DNA from: Tenebrio molitor
Lineage: Eukaryota > Arthropoda > Insecta > Coleoptera > Tenebrionidae
DNA length: 64,000 bases
Reading direction: 5' to 3'
Assembly: GCF_963966145.1 (NCBI RefSeq)
Contig: NC_091051.1
Coordinates: 20,770,001 to 20,834,000, forward strand
Below, piece after piece: positions 1 to 9,610 of this stretch. The notes under the pieces are model-generated. The model was given only the letters and a program-made list of their open reading frames with translations. It had not been told where the DNA came from and ran no database searches. Position 1 is the first letter of the stretch. The number at the start of each line of letters is the position of its first letter. Position numbers and translations under genes: made by a program.

Positions 1-351
1 AACGATAAGATGAACTGTCTCGACCACCGGGGTGGCGTCCTCTTAAATAATCCCTAAACTACCTGCTAAAAGGAGGGTGTTGGCTAGCAGTACATCATAA
101 CACACCAAAGGTTTTTCATAATACACCCGGTATAAGCATAAAAGTCGAAAAAAAGCATAAAGATAAAAAATAAGCGTAAAACTAGGGAAAAAGCAAAAAA
201 GCGCAAAAAACATAGTGTCAAATAGTTTGTTTTTATACGATTCATAAAGAAATGAATTGATTTTGTTGCTGCTTTTAATTTTTGTTGTAAGCATAAAACT
301 TATAAATCCGGTCTTTAGTTATAATAAACTTACAACTATGAGTATGTACTA
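1..351. other. Unassigned AT-rich sequence
   Basis: I see no gene, RNA or element boundary here. The one open frame (minus strand, about 43-294) is low-complexity, hydrophobic and resembles nothing I know. Confidence 0.5.
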
Positions 352-913
352 AAGTCCATTCAAAAATCAAAAAACCACCATCTGTTGCTTTAGGTTCGTA
401 AAATTTTAAAAACCCTAGGTAGGCTTCAAAAAAAAAAAAAACGGAAAATGAAATTTGACCTAATGTGAATTGAAATTTAATTTGTCAATTTATGTCAATT
501 TGTGTCTGTTTGACAGTAGTATTTCTGACAGATAAGTGCAGTTTTTTAACCTAAATTCTAAAAGATCGTTTCAAACTATAAAAATTTAATAAAATCTGAC
601 AGAACTTTTTCTGGCAGTTCCCGTTTTTTTTGAAGCCAACCGTAACTATAAATTATTTGATTTGACATTTATTTGATTCAAAATAAAATTCAATTGCTTT
701 GAATTCCGTTCATATTGTTTTATTAGCAGCACATTTCATTTATTTATTGATTCTTATTATTTTTCCTTAAACATGCCCAGAAAAACAAGACATTTAATAA
801 ACACTTAACCTCAAAATTACAATTCTCACCAAATTTTACACTAAACAGTGTTGCCGATAGTAATTATCGAGGAAAATGCGACGTTGGTGGTTTTTTTATT
901 TTTGAATGGACTT
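352..913. mobile_element. MITE with ~28-bp TIRs and TA target duplication
   Basis: The ends are near-perfect inverted repeats: AAGTCCATTCAAAAAT at 352 onward and its complement ending at 913, with the match continuing inward through AAAAAACCACC. Each end is flanked by TA (350-351 and 914-915), as expected for a Tc1/mariner-type target. The 562-bp interior has no coding capacity. The element at 44,338-44,606 begins with a similar AAGTCC terminus. Superfamily is inferred from the TA duplication only. Confidence 0.75.
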
Positions 914-959
914 TATGTATATTAAGACATATATTTATTCGACCGGCGCAGCGGCAGAA

Positions 960-1290
960 ATAAACAAACGACGTAGGCGTTTGCGTCTTGGCCTGACGAC
1001 GGGGTCACCGGAACGCGAACCCGAGGGTGAGGGTGACAAAGACTCTTTCCTGCTCGACACGTTGCTATAATTTCAACAAAAATTTATGAAAAAACTACCG
1101 GTCGGTGCGATACCTACACCTGGTCCTCTTGAAACTGTAGCCGGCCCTGGGATGGGATGGGAATAATTTGTTAATTTTTGTTTTCGTTCACTACGTGTCG
1201 GCGGAGCTCTGAAACAAAAAACATTGGAAATAGGTCGCGGGGGACGGTTGTGGTATTTGCTTATTTGCACTTTAGTCCTGTTGGAGGAGC
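960..1290 (-). pseudogene. 5' end fragment of a Jockey-like LINE
   Basis: On the minus strand the stretch beginning CTGCTCCTCCAACAGGACT near 1290 matches the start of the LINE copy at about 30,108, where it follows ATGT. A little downstream both copies share a CCAGGGCC-type segment. Only the first ~330 bp of the element remain. No zinc-knuckle, endonuclease or RT region is present. The start codon at this copy appears lost (ATT instead of ATG). Confidence 0.5.
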
Positions 1291-1324
1291 AGAAATATCT
1301 GATTCGGATTTATTTAGATAGATG

Positions 1325-1420
1325 CAGTGGCGGCTCGTGACCAAATTGGATCAATCCTGATTGTCAGGATTGTACCCAATACTTTTTTATTGCTGTCTAT
1401 ATCCATGTTGGTTTTTTTTT
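1325..1420 (+). mobile_element. Orphan hAT terminus (CAGTGGCGGCTCGT)
   Basis: Positions 1325-1338 carry the same 14-bp terminus as the hAT element at 50,141-51,911. No matching right end occurs nearby, so this is a truncated end. The interior limit near 1420 is arbitrary. Confidence 0.5.
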
Positions 1421-1785
1421 TTTAACTTCAATAGATTTCCACATCACCTAATGAGGTAGTACTGGCAATGCGTTGACCTATAAAGGGGGTCTCGCCAATA
1501 GCCATACTCCCTAATAAAAAAAACCTCTTTGGTTTGTACGCATTTAAACAAACAATAAAAAATCCAACATGAGTATATATGTACTTAAAAAAAACAACGG
1601 AAATATCCATCAAATAATGAACTAAACCTGTGGCTTGTCGAATAGTGGGTAACGGGTATTGGACGCTCGCCTCGTAGCAATCTTTTTTAAACCAATTTGC
1701 GTTCGCTTAGGTGACCATGAAAATTTTTTTGAAAACCCCTCAATACTCGCGAAAAAAATTTTCACTGGTTTAATTTGTAGGGGCT

Positions 1786-2630
1786 ATGATGCGAGTGAGA
1801 TCGTCTTTTCCCATTTCGTGCGTTCCCGTTTCGTGCGTTTTTGGGTTCCTACCTGTTTTAGTGCCGTTTCGGGCGCCAAGAAATTGGGTAGTGCCAGTTC
1901 GTGCGTCGTCCTTTATAGGGCTTTCTCCGCAATGGTACAATGTACTAAAGGGGTCCAATTTATATCTGTACCTGAACAGCTACTGGCTGAGGGAAAAGTT
2001 ATTATAAAATCTCTTCACGTCTAATGTGTAAAGTGAAAAACACATTTATTTTGGACTTAAATGCACTCAGATAGGTAGGTATAACATAAGTAGAAGTTTG
2101 TCATAAAGCCTTTACAAGGCTAAGTGTAACTTATTCTATGCTAAATCTATAGTCAAGTGAACGAAATCAATCCCAACTTGAAGAATTTTGGATAACATTA
2201 TTTGACAGCGAAACATAGTAAATACGAGTATGTGGGTAGGTATATTTTTCACCCCATAGTAGGCGTTGAAGTGCCAATTGTGAACGCACTGTACCTACTG
2301 GTTACGAATCACGGATCAGCTGTTTGAATCTTACGTTTGACACGAGTGGTGCCATATATAATGGTGCGTTCACAATCGACTGTTCAAGGCCTACTACAAG
2401 TTGAAATTTAAAAAAACACCCAATATAATGTTTTTGATTAAAAATATTGGGTGGGTATTCCGTACATGACCGTATCCTGCATTGCCAGCGGACCAACGCA
2501 CGAAACGGCACTCGCCGCAGGTAAAGACTTGGGACGACGCCCGAATCGGGAATATTTTCAGTAACGCACGAAATGGGAACGCACGAAACGGCACTAATTC
2601 AGTGAGATAACTCTCGCAGAGAGAGACAGC
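1786..2630. repeat. Foldback region with repeated TTTCGTGCG motif
   Basis: Around 1813-1840 the plus strand reads CATTTCGTGCGTTCCC followed by GTTTCGTGCG, then GTGCCGTTTCGGGCG. Around 2490-2600 the same motifs recur in inverse orientation (CGCACGAAATGGGAAC, CGCACGAAACGGCAC). The two arms form a large imperfect inverted repeat with a second hairpin in the middle. The open frames on both strands here look like by-products of this structure. Superfamily unknown. Confidence 0.5.
2257..2398. repeat. Hairpin MITE-like repeat in the foldback loop
   Basis: TAGTAGGCGTTGAAGTGCC near 2257 pairs with the inverse sequence ending in GGCCTACTA near 2396, and GTGAACGCAC pairs with GTGCGTTCAC. Imperfect arms of about 35 bp enclose about 70 bp. 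It may be a small palindromic element that inserted between the TTTCGTGCG arms. Confidence 0.45.
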
Positions 2631-2639
2631 ACACAAAAA

Positions 2640-2976
2640 TAATAATGCTGAGACTAATCAAATTATCGATCAATATAACACATCAGACTTGATGCAATGT
2701 CAGGATGTCGTAATTTGGTAATTGTCAGTAAATAAAATAATTGGGTGAACATTACGTTAACAATGGTGTCATGACGGCTTGTGTCGTGGAGCGAGGTGAT
2801 CGTGGTCTGCACATCCATCACAGGCTTACCTCCTGTAATAGTTATTTATGTGACGAGCTTAGTAAATTCATCTTTACGGGCGCGCTGGCACTTGTTGGAC
2901 GAGTGACGTAAGGAACGAGTCTCCATAAGCCAGTAAGCCCAGTAAAGATTAATTGCTAAGCGAGTTGCATACAAAC
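2640..2976. other. Unassigned sequence
   Basis: No gene or element end recognised. GC content is slightly higher than its neighbours around 2,770-2,930. Confidence 0.4.
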
Positions 2977-3544
2977 TTTTATTTCCACCTTCAGCCTTTA
3001 AATTTCGTTTTTTAATTGTTATTTATGTTTATAAAAATTTTGTAATGAAAGGCGGTGGGGCAATTATACCTACGTCGTCATGGTGTTGAGATAAACAACA
3101 AAAATACTGTCAGAAGTTTTGTGAAATGTGTTGCAAAAAGAAAAGAAAGAAAGGCTTTAATGCCCGATGAAGACTTTGAAGGCGATTTTCTTGAAATGCA
3201 AGAAAATAATCACGGAATTACCAACGCTGCAAGTGCGGTTCTCTACTGATTCGATCCCAGGAGCGATATGAAAATGACTTGCGAAACGGATCAAAATGCA
3301 TTATTAACGTATGTAATTGCAACAATTGATAGTTAAATTTGTTTGTGTTTGTAATAAACTTTAAAAAAAAATTATTTAATTAGTTTTGATTATTTATTTT
3401 TTCTTGAGCCTTGTAAGGTCTTTACAGGTCTCTTCTACGTGCCTGTTAAATATTACAGGGCTCTGCCTGTAATTACCCATTTACCTAGTTACCACAAATA
3501 CCTATAAAGTATCATTTACTCGTACTTAGAAGGTGGAAATAAAA
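2977..3544. mobile_element. Candidate small element with 16-bp perfect TIRs
   Basis: TTTTATTTCCACCTTC at 2977-2992 is the exact reverse complement of 3529-3544. I find no convincing TSD. A plus-strand open frame (3055-3249, 64 codons, containing PDEDFEGDFLEMQ) lies inside. I do not recognise it; its acidic-then-ordinary composition looks more like real coding than noise, so it may be a transposase tail. Confidence 0.4.
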
Positions 3545-4120
3545 TAATAAAATGGGGTGGTGAGTAAACAGTTCGCTGAAAGTGTTGTGCGAGCACAACC
3601 AAAACATATTTACAATAATAAATCACACACATCTCAAATATGGTACCATTACAACGTCAATTCTTAATACCTTTGGTGATTGTCAATTATCATTACATAT
3701 TCATTGAGCTCTAGTACTTTAGGTCATTATCAATTAATATTAACTCATTGAACTCTGTCCGAAGTTAGGGGAAAGGGAAAGAATAGGGCTCACTCAGAAC
3801 CCCCAGGACTCAGACAGTCCACTGCACAACTGTGATCAAACGAGGCGCCCTGATAACACTCAGCGACCCTCAATCAATTGTGATCACCAAAAACAGATGA
3901 GCGGCCCTGATCCCTGTCAGCGGCACACTCGATCTGCCACACTGGCAGCATCCCCGGTCTATGCCAGTAAAGTTTGTCTAAACATAAGTGAATTTTACGG
4001 TTTTAACAACTAAAGTACTTTATGAGGGATGTTGTAAAAGTGGCAATAACCAAATCTGCAGCTTTTCGTTTAACAAAGACAGGCACGCGTTGCAAAATTT
4101 ACGACAGGGTGAAATGGTGA
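3545..4120. other. Unassigned; degenerate start of a minisatellite
   Basis: No gene. Decayed copies of the unit better preserved at 4,125-4,300 appear around 3,855-3,930 (CAGCGACCCTCAAT and GCGGCCCTGATCCCTGTCAG). Confidence 0.45.
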
Positions 4121-4124
4121 AAAC

Positions 4125-4300
4125 AACATCATCTCAATTAATTATAACTTACGAGCAATCCTGATCTCTGTCAGCCACTCTCAATTAATTAATAATCACG
4201 AGCGGTCCTGATCTCAGTCAGCGACCCTCAATTAATTAGCAATCACGAGCAGCCCTGAGCTCAGTCCGCGACTCTCAATACTCTCAATTAATTATTATAA
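4125..4300. repeat. 47-bp minisatellite, about 3.5 copies
   Basis: The unit starts CTCAATTAATTA, continues through an ATCACGAGCGG-like part and ends CCTGATCTCAGTCAGCGAC. Copies begin near 4,130, 4,176, 4,223 and 4,270 with about 10-20% divergence. Degenerate units lie upstream. Confidence 0.65.
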
Positions 4301-6974
4301 ATTATTCAAAGACTCACCATGCTAATTGTATTTAAATATGGCCATGATCATCAATTCATCATCAATATCAATTATTAAAATAGGTAAACTCACCACATCA
4401 CCAACAGAAACAGGTTACTCAGTGATACACTCACCTTGTGTAAATTAACTACACCTTTCACAAACTCACTTTTGCATAAACTTTAATAACAAATTCCAAT
4501 TGGATTCTTTACTCTGCACTCTGCCACAGTTCGTCTTCGACTGACCTAGTCCGCCCTTTAAATACCCTAATAATGAGTATCCAACAATCACTCATGGTTT
4601 GACGCTGACAGATTTGTGACGGGCTGGTCTCTCGCACTATCGGGGTGTGCGAGAGGGTTGTAAATAAAGTCTCGGTACTGTTTTGTTTATCTTCAACTAT
4701 TTATCGAAATTCTTAAAGGTCCAAAACGAGTCTATAAATCCATCTAACTTTTGGACGTGACTTCGACATATACAAAAGACGAAAACAGGGGAAAAAATGT
4801 GTTTAATATTTCGTTGTCCTCCAGTTTTGGTGTGCCACTCTTTCTAATATTAAATTTAACTGGAAAATTGCATTTTTGTAGACTGTTTTAATTTTGGCTA
4901 TTACTCCATTATTTTGACTACTCATGATGACAGCAGGTCTATCATAACTTTGGGCAATTAGTTATTTCTTCCGCGCTGTAACTTGGAAGTTATAAAAATG
5001 CCATGAAACGTTCTAAAATTTGGACTTGGTTAGGTTAACATACAATAAATCTTGGTAGTATTGGCGTTACCTGTTGTTTTATCGGCTGCTATTGCACTTT
5101 GTGCAAGTTCTTTTGGTATTAAATCTTGAGTTACCGCAAAATTAAATCAAGCAATTCATTCTGAATTGTTTGTTTTTGACAAGCCAGTGAACACGGTGTT
5201 TTTAAATTTATCTATGTGTAATTTTGAAATATCGTAAATTTCGGCAAATTTCAGCCCCTTCATCATGTCCGCGTAATACCAAATCAAATGCCCCACAAAA
5301 TGTTATACGGTGCGATCAATTAAAAAATAAATCGCGTCGGCGTGCTACCTATGGCAACCCATGCTATAGCATAGGCTCCAAAGCAAACTCGATTTATTTT
5401 TTAAATGATCGCTCGATACTTTACTATGTATTATTATTTTGTGAATTTCGAAATTTAATTGTATTTGTATGCCCTTGAATAAATTTTGCTTAGAAATTTT
5501 CAGGTTAGGTTGATTTCAATTAAGGTTTTATGTGACGGAAATGGTAACATCATTGCCAACTTGAATGTATTTCGAGTTGAATCATAGTTTGACTAATTTG
5601 AGTATGAATGCCTCTGAAATTCGAACTTGAATATTTATAAAAACAAATGTGCAAGGTTTATTGATGCTATATGTATAATATAGGTACTAAGGAAAACTGT
5701 ATATTTAGTATATTATAAAACTATATAGATCCATCTATTCACAGACCCAACAGGATTTTTTAATGAAATTAAATTAGACAACATCGTTCAAATGTCAATG
5801 TTGGAGGTCACGTCATATTTCTGACAGGAAAAAAAAATATATAAAATTGAGTCAGTTTATCTAACATGATAAAAATAAACCACATTCATCGTGAATAGAC
5901 TACATAAATCTCGACATAAATATAACTATAGTCGGAACGTTATGGATGTGGATTGGGGACTTGTCGTTAAGTTGGCACTACCAGCAAAAGTAACTAGGCG
6001 CGCCAATAAGGTTATTGGAATTTATGACAGATCTCACTAATGTACAGTTCAATCATAAGTTTTAAGCGACCTTGAGTTTGATAATCCATATCCAAAACAT
6101 TTCGAGTAAACTCCATCCATTTTCAATATACACTACTAAATCTAGTGATTTTAGTAACTTTTGTGGTGTAATAGGATACAACTTTTTTCTACTGTAAATG
6201 CAATGTCACAGATAATAATTCAGGTTATGTGTATTTTGAAGAGGTTATAATGTACGAATATTGTCATTTTTACTTAAAATATGGTATCCACAGGTTAATA
6301 TTAAATACCGGCATTGAAACCAGCAAGTAGGTGTACCTTAATAAATATAAATAGATTTTAACGAAAAGATTTCAGAGCAGGACACAGAGAGGAAGCATGA
6401 TACATTCAAAAATGAATAGTGCTCAGGAACAAACCCTCTCAAGTCAAGCCTGAAGGCCGGCGGTCTTGTAATTAAAAAAAGCGCACAACGGCGCAAATGT
6501 TTCTTCACTGTTCGTGCGTCGTTTCCATTCTGTGGCTGTTCCCCCGATCCAGAAATTACTCCGCACTTTTCCTTCAGATATCTCTAGGAGATTGAAGCTA
6601 ACATTTTAAATAGATCAATTTAAATTAAAAGTGGATTTATCAACTTACGGCAAAAATTTACCATTCGGTAAACTCGCATCCTCCCCAGATTTGGACCATT
6701 TACTTCCCAAATGTTTTTAAAACACCGTTGAACACTTTGTTTTATCTCTAAAGTGAGTCATTTTCTCTTTATAACACTGCCTGTGGCCTCCATGATATCG
6801 CTACTTAATCGTATTTTTTTCAGTAATTATAATCTGACAGCGTCAAATTTTTTGACAAATTCAAAACGCCCGCTTTGAATGTTCAATATTAGAAAAAATA
6901 AAACACTTTAATTGCAATACAAAAAAAGAAAATTCCCTAACAGTAATGTATATTGAAAATGGATGGAGTTTATA
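4300..6974. other. Unassigned intergenic sequence
   Basis: No coding family or element terminus recognised in this 2.7 kb. There is a short hairpin at about 4,630-4,655 (CTCTCGCAC / GTGCGAGAG). The open frame at 5,224-5,478 (plus) has no recognisable motif. It may be ancient transposon relic or ordinary intergenic DNA. Confidence 0.4.
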
Positions 6975-7059
6975 CAGCGTGATCAACAAGGACTGAAGCT
7001 GTTGGCAGCAAATGACAGCAAAATATTCCCAAAGTATGAATTTTTTTTGTGCGTCAGTG

Positions 7060-8055
7060 TTGGCAGCCGCTGCACATCTTGCACACTCTAATCCTATCCT
7101 CATTCCAATATTTATTCTCTCTCTCCTTATTTCCACACCTAAATCTTGCTATTATCACTCTCTCCTTTCTACTCTCTCTCCTAGGTACTTTGGTAGTTCT
7201 TCCGTTATTATTTTTTCATATTTCCCATTGTACCTAGATTCCCTAATTCTCGTTCTTCTTTCCTGCACTTGCACATCTCTGTCTCTCTGCACCAATTCAT
7301 CTGTCATTGCTCTGCCTCCCTCTCGCATTCTTTCTATCTCCGCTCCTGCATACCCATTTCTTTCGAAATATGCCTCCCTCTCTTTCCATACCCCTTTTCC
7401 TATTTCTTTCCTTTTTTCTTTCAGACACTCTTGCAAAATTCTACACTCTCCTCTCTCTATCAACCTCTCCTCAAATCTTATTGCTCTCTTTCCTGCTTCT
7501 ATTCTTATTCCATCCCTTTTTGTTTCCTCCATCACTATATAGCCCGGTGTCTCTCTATCTAGTCCTAGCACCCATTTCAAATATTTTCCTTGCACCCCTT
7601 CCAACCCTTCTTGCTCTCTCCATCCCCATATTTTCGCTCCATACATCATCACGCTTTTCACCAGACTATCAAACATCATTATTCTTCTTCTAAAGTCATG
7701 TCCAAATTTTCTCTCTCCTATCCCCCATACCGCTCCTATTATCTTATCTGCTTTTTTCACTAACTCTCTCACATGTGCTGCTGCTGTGTTTCTTTCATTC
7801 ATCACATAACCTAAATACTTAAATTCTTTCACTTCTTCAATTTTATCCTTTTCCCATCTCCACTCATTTATTTTTCTCCTACCACCCCCCTTTCTAAACA
7901 CCATCATCTTGGATTTCTCTACATTCACCGTCAACTTTTTCCTCCTCATATATTACTCCATGCTTCCCAACATTTCTTTCATACCTTTCTCCTCTCTCCC
8001 TAGCACCACCAAATCATCCGCGTATGCCAAAGACCACACTTTTTCGTTGCCCACC
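7060..8055 (-). pseudogene. LINE reverse transcriptase, C-terminal half (non-Jockey clade)
   Basis: Reads from a VWSLAYADDLVVL stretch at about 8,020 (YADD, RT catalytic motif) through LTVNVEKSKMMVF, the EFKYLGY thumb signature, MYGAKIWGW and LGLDRETPGYIVMEETK to about 7,155. A frameshift follows, then about 25 more residues (ARFRCGN, CKMC). One in-frame stop sits about 30 codons after YADD. Upstream RT, endonuclease and ORF1 are absent. The run of LGLDR/TPGY motifs is typical of LINE proteins I know from ants and beetles. It differs from the Jockey-like copies elsewhere and is inserted inside the DUF4817 element. Confidence 0.8.
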
Positions 8056-8394
8056 ACAAGACCAAAAACAGTATAAAATGTAATTAGGGGTACTTAATAA
8101 TGGCCCACTGTTTCGATATTCATAAAAGCGACAAGCCGTGCCCGCATGCCCCTCCTGAGAAACAAAAACATGTTTTATGCGTTATTATTTTCGAGCTGAA
8201 AGTCTGCGGGATGCAGGGATTAGATTCGGGAAAATTTATAAGGTTGGAACTTTAATTTCTTCTTTAAAATGGTTAGGCAACTTCCATATCACAAGCCTGT
8301 AAAGTAAGGAAAAGGAATGACGGGATTTTTAATGGTAAGGATTATTAGGCCCTGCATTAAACGTGCCCAACAAAGAACTTTGGATGCGTGTGTT
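8056..8394. other. Interior remnant of the DUF4817 element
   Basis: No frame continues the transposase here. This stretch joins the LINE fragment to the truncated transposase and is probably a deleted or decayed interior. Confidence 0.4.
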
Positions 8395-8766
8395 TTACAT
8401 AAGAATCACGCCTGTTTGGAGTGAAAGCTTTCGCACTGACTTCCGAGGGTTTTGTTCCATTCTACTTCGAACATTCTCAACTACATCTTCTGTAAGTGTA
8501 GATGTTCTACCAGTAGGTTTTGCCTTTTTCACATCACCTGTTTGTAGGTAACGTTGCACCAATCTCGTGCAATGCTGCTTAAACGCGACTAAGCTACCGC
8601 GCCGCCCAAAGTACCATCTGGCTCGGGGAAAATTTGTTGAAATTGGTGCAATGTATCGTCCGTGCTCCGTGGAATACTGCCAACCGTTAGCAGCATCAAA
8701 ATTTCCAGTCAAAAAGTACGCCCTACCAATAAAAATGTCTTGCTCTAGTGTAAAAACCATTTTCAT
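8395..8766 (-). pseudogene. DUF4817 transposase, N-terminal fragment
   Basis: The 123-codon frame begins MVFTLEQDIFIGRAYF and contains ALKQH-like AFKQHCTRLVQRYLQTG, then GRTSTLTEDVVENVR and NPRKSVRKLS. These match the helix-turn-helix region of the insect DUF4817 / IS630-Tc1-mariner-like family as I remember it. It stops just after QTGV, before any DDE catalytic residues. The position near the right TIR fits an element transcribed leftward. Confidence 0.75.
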
Positions 8767-8917
8767 TAATAAATTGATACAAAAATGACACTTGATTTTG
8801 AAGTTTAAATTTGCCCGTCAAAATTGACAACTGAAAATGTAATGCTACCAACTTCACTGAAATTTTCATCATGTTGTCATTGTTGCCAACAGCTTCGGTC
8901 CTTGTTGATCACTCTGT

Positions 8918-9341
8918 ATAATCTTTTTCTACAAGCGTCAAAAAATGATAATAACCAAAAAATTAATTTTTCTTCAAACGTCCGTAAATTATGACATCCT
9001 GCTGCATCGATAATGCTAAAGTGTCACTTCATTGTCATGGCATCGAACGAGCTGACGAGCGGCAGATAAAGTTATTATCTGCGCTGAGAGCGGCAGATAA
9101 AGATATTATCTCCACTGAGGGCGTCCGTGAAGTTATTATCTCCGTTGATGAGCGGCAGTAAAGTAAACTAGCTAAATCATTTGAAATTCGTACCTGGTTT
9201 CTTAACATGTCTTAAATAATTTGTTATGAAGGTTTGAAGAAAAAATAGTATATGTTATTCGGCTGGTTTGTCTGCCTCACTGCGTTCGGCAGCCAATCTA
9301 CCAGCCGCAGCACATAAAACTTCATTTTTGCTCCTCATAAC
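8918..9341. repeat. Unassigned; contains three AGATAAAG...ATTATCT units
   Basis: Between about 9,060 and 9,165 a GCGGCAGATAAAGTTATTAT-like unit occurs three times (about 35-45 bp apart), each partly self-complementary (AGATAAAG / ATTATCT). No coding sequence is visible. Confidence 0.45.
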
Positions 9342-9534
9342 CAGTGTCCGGACGAAATAGTACCGGATAAGTCGACCAGTACAACTTTGCGTAATTCCTC
9401 GCTTGCACATAAACACGATTTCGCTGGTTCGCTGTTATTGAAAGTGAACCAGCTGAATCGTGTTTATATGTGAGTGGGGTATTACGCAAAGTTGTACTGG
9501 TCGACTTGTGCGGTACTATTTCGTCCGGACACTG
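9342..9534. mobile_element. 193-bp hAT MITE with 8-bp TSD
   Basis: Long inverted repeats begin CAGTGTCCGGACGAAATAGT and pair over about 50 bp per arm. The flanking 8-bp direct repeat CTCATAAC (9334-9341 and 9535-9542) is perfect, which fits hAT. No coding capacity. Near-identical arms suggest a fairly recent insertion. Confidence 0.85.
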
Positions 9535-9610
9535 CTCATAACATAATATAACGGGTGACTATTAAAATTTTCACTTGGAGTTGGCTTTGAACGAGTTTTT
9601 ATTTTTTCTG

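Larger units (their letters stand above)
6975..8917. mobile_element. DUF4817-type mariner-like transposon
   Basis: Inverted termini CAG(C/A)GTGATCAACAAGG run inward for about 45 bp and are flanked by TA (6973-6974 and 8918-8919). Sequence near the right end encodes the N-terminal part of a DUF4817-type transposase on the minus strand. The catalytic part is missing and a LINE RT fragment occupies the left half, so the copy cannot mobilise itself. Confidence 0.75.

Noticed and set aside
4125..4300. CRISPR array
   Set aside because: Units are contiguous 47-bp tandem repeats with no unique spacers, in a eukaryotic sequence.
7012..7693. Several long plus-strand open frames rich in Ser, Leu and Phe
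   Set aside because: They are antisense shadows of the LINE RT fragment; the minus strand carries YADD and thumb motifs.
8567..8788. Plus-strand frame of 73 codons
   Set aside because: Antisense to the DUF4817 transposase fragment.
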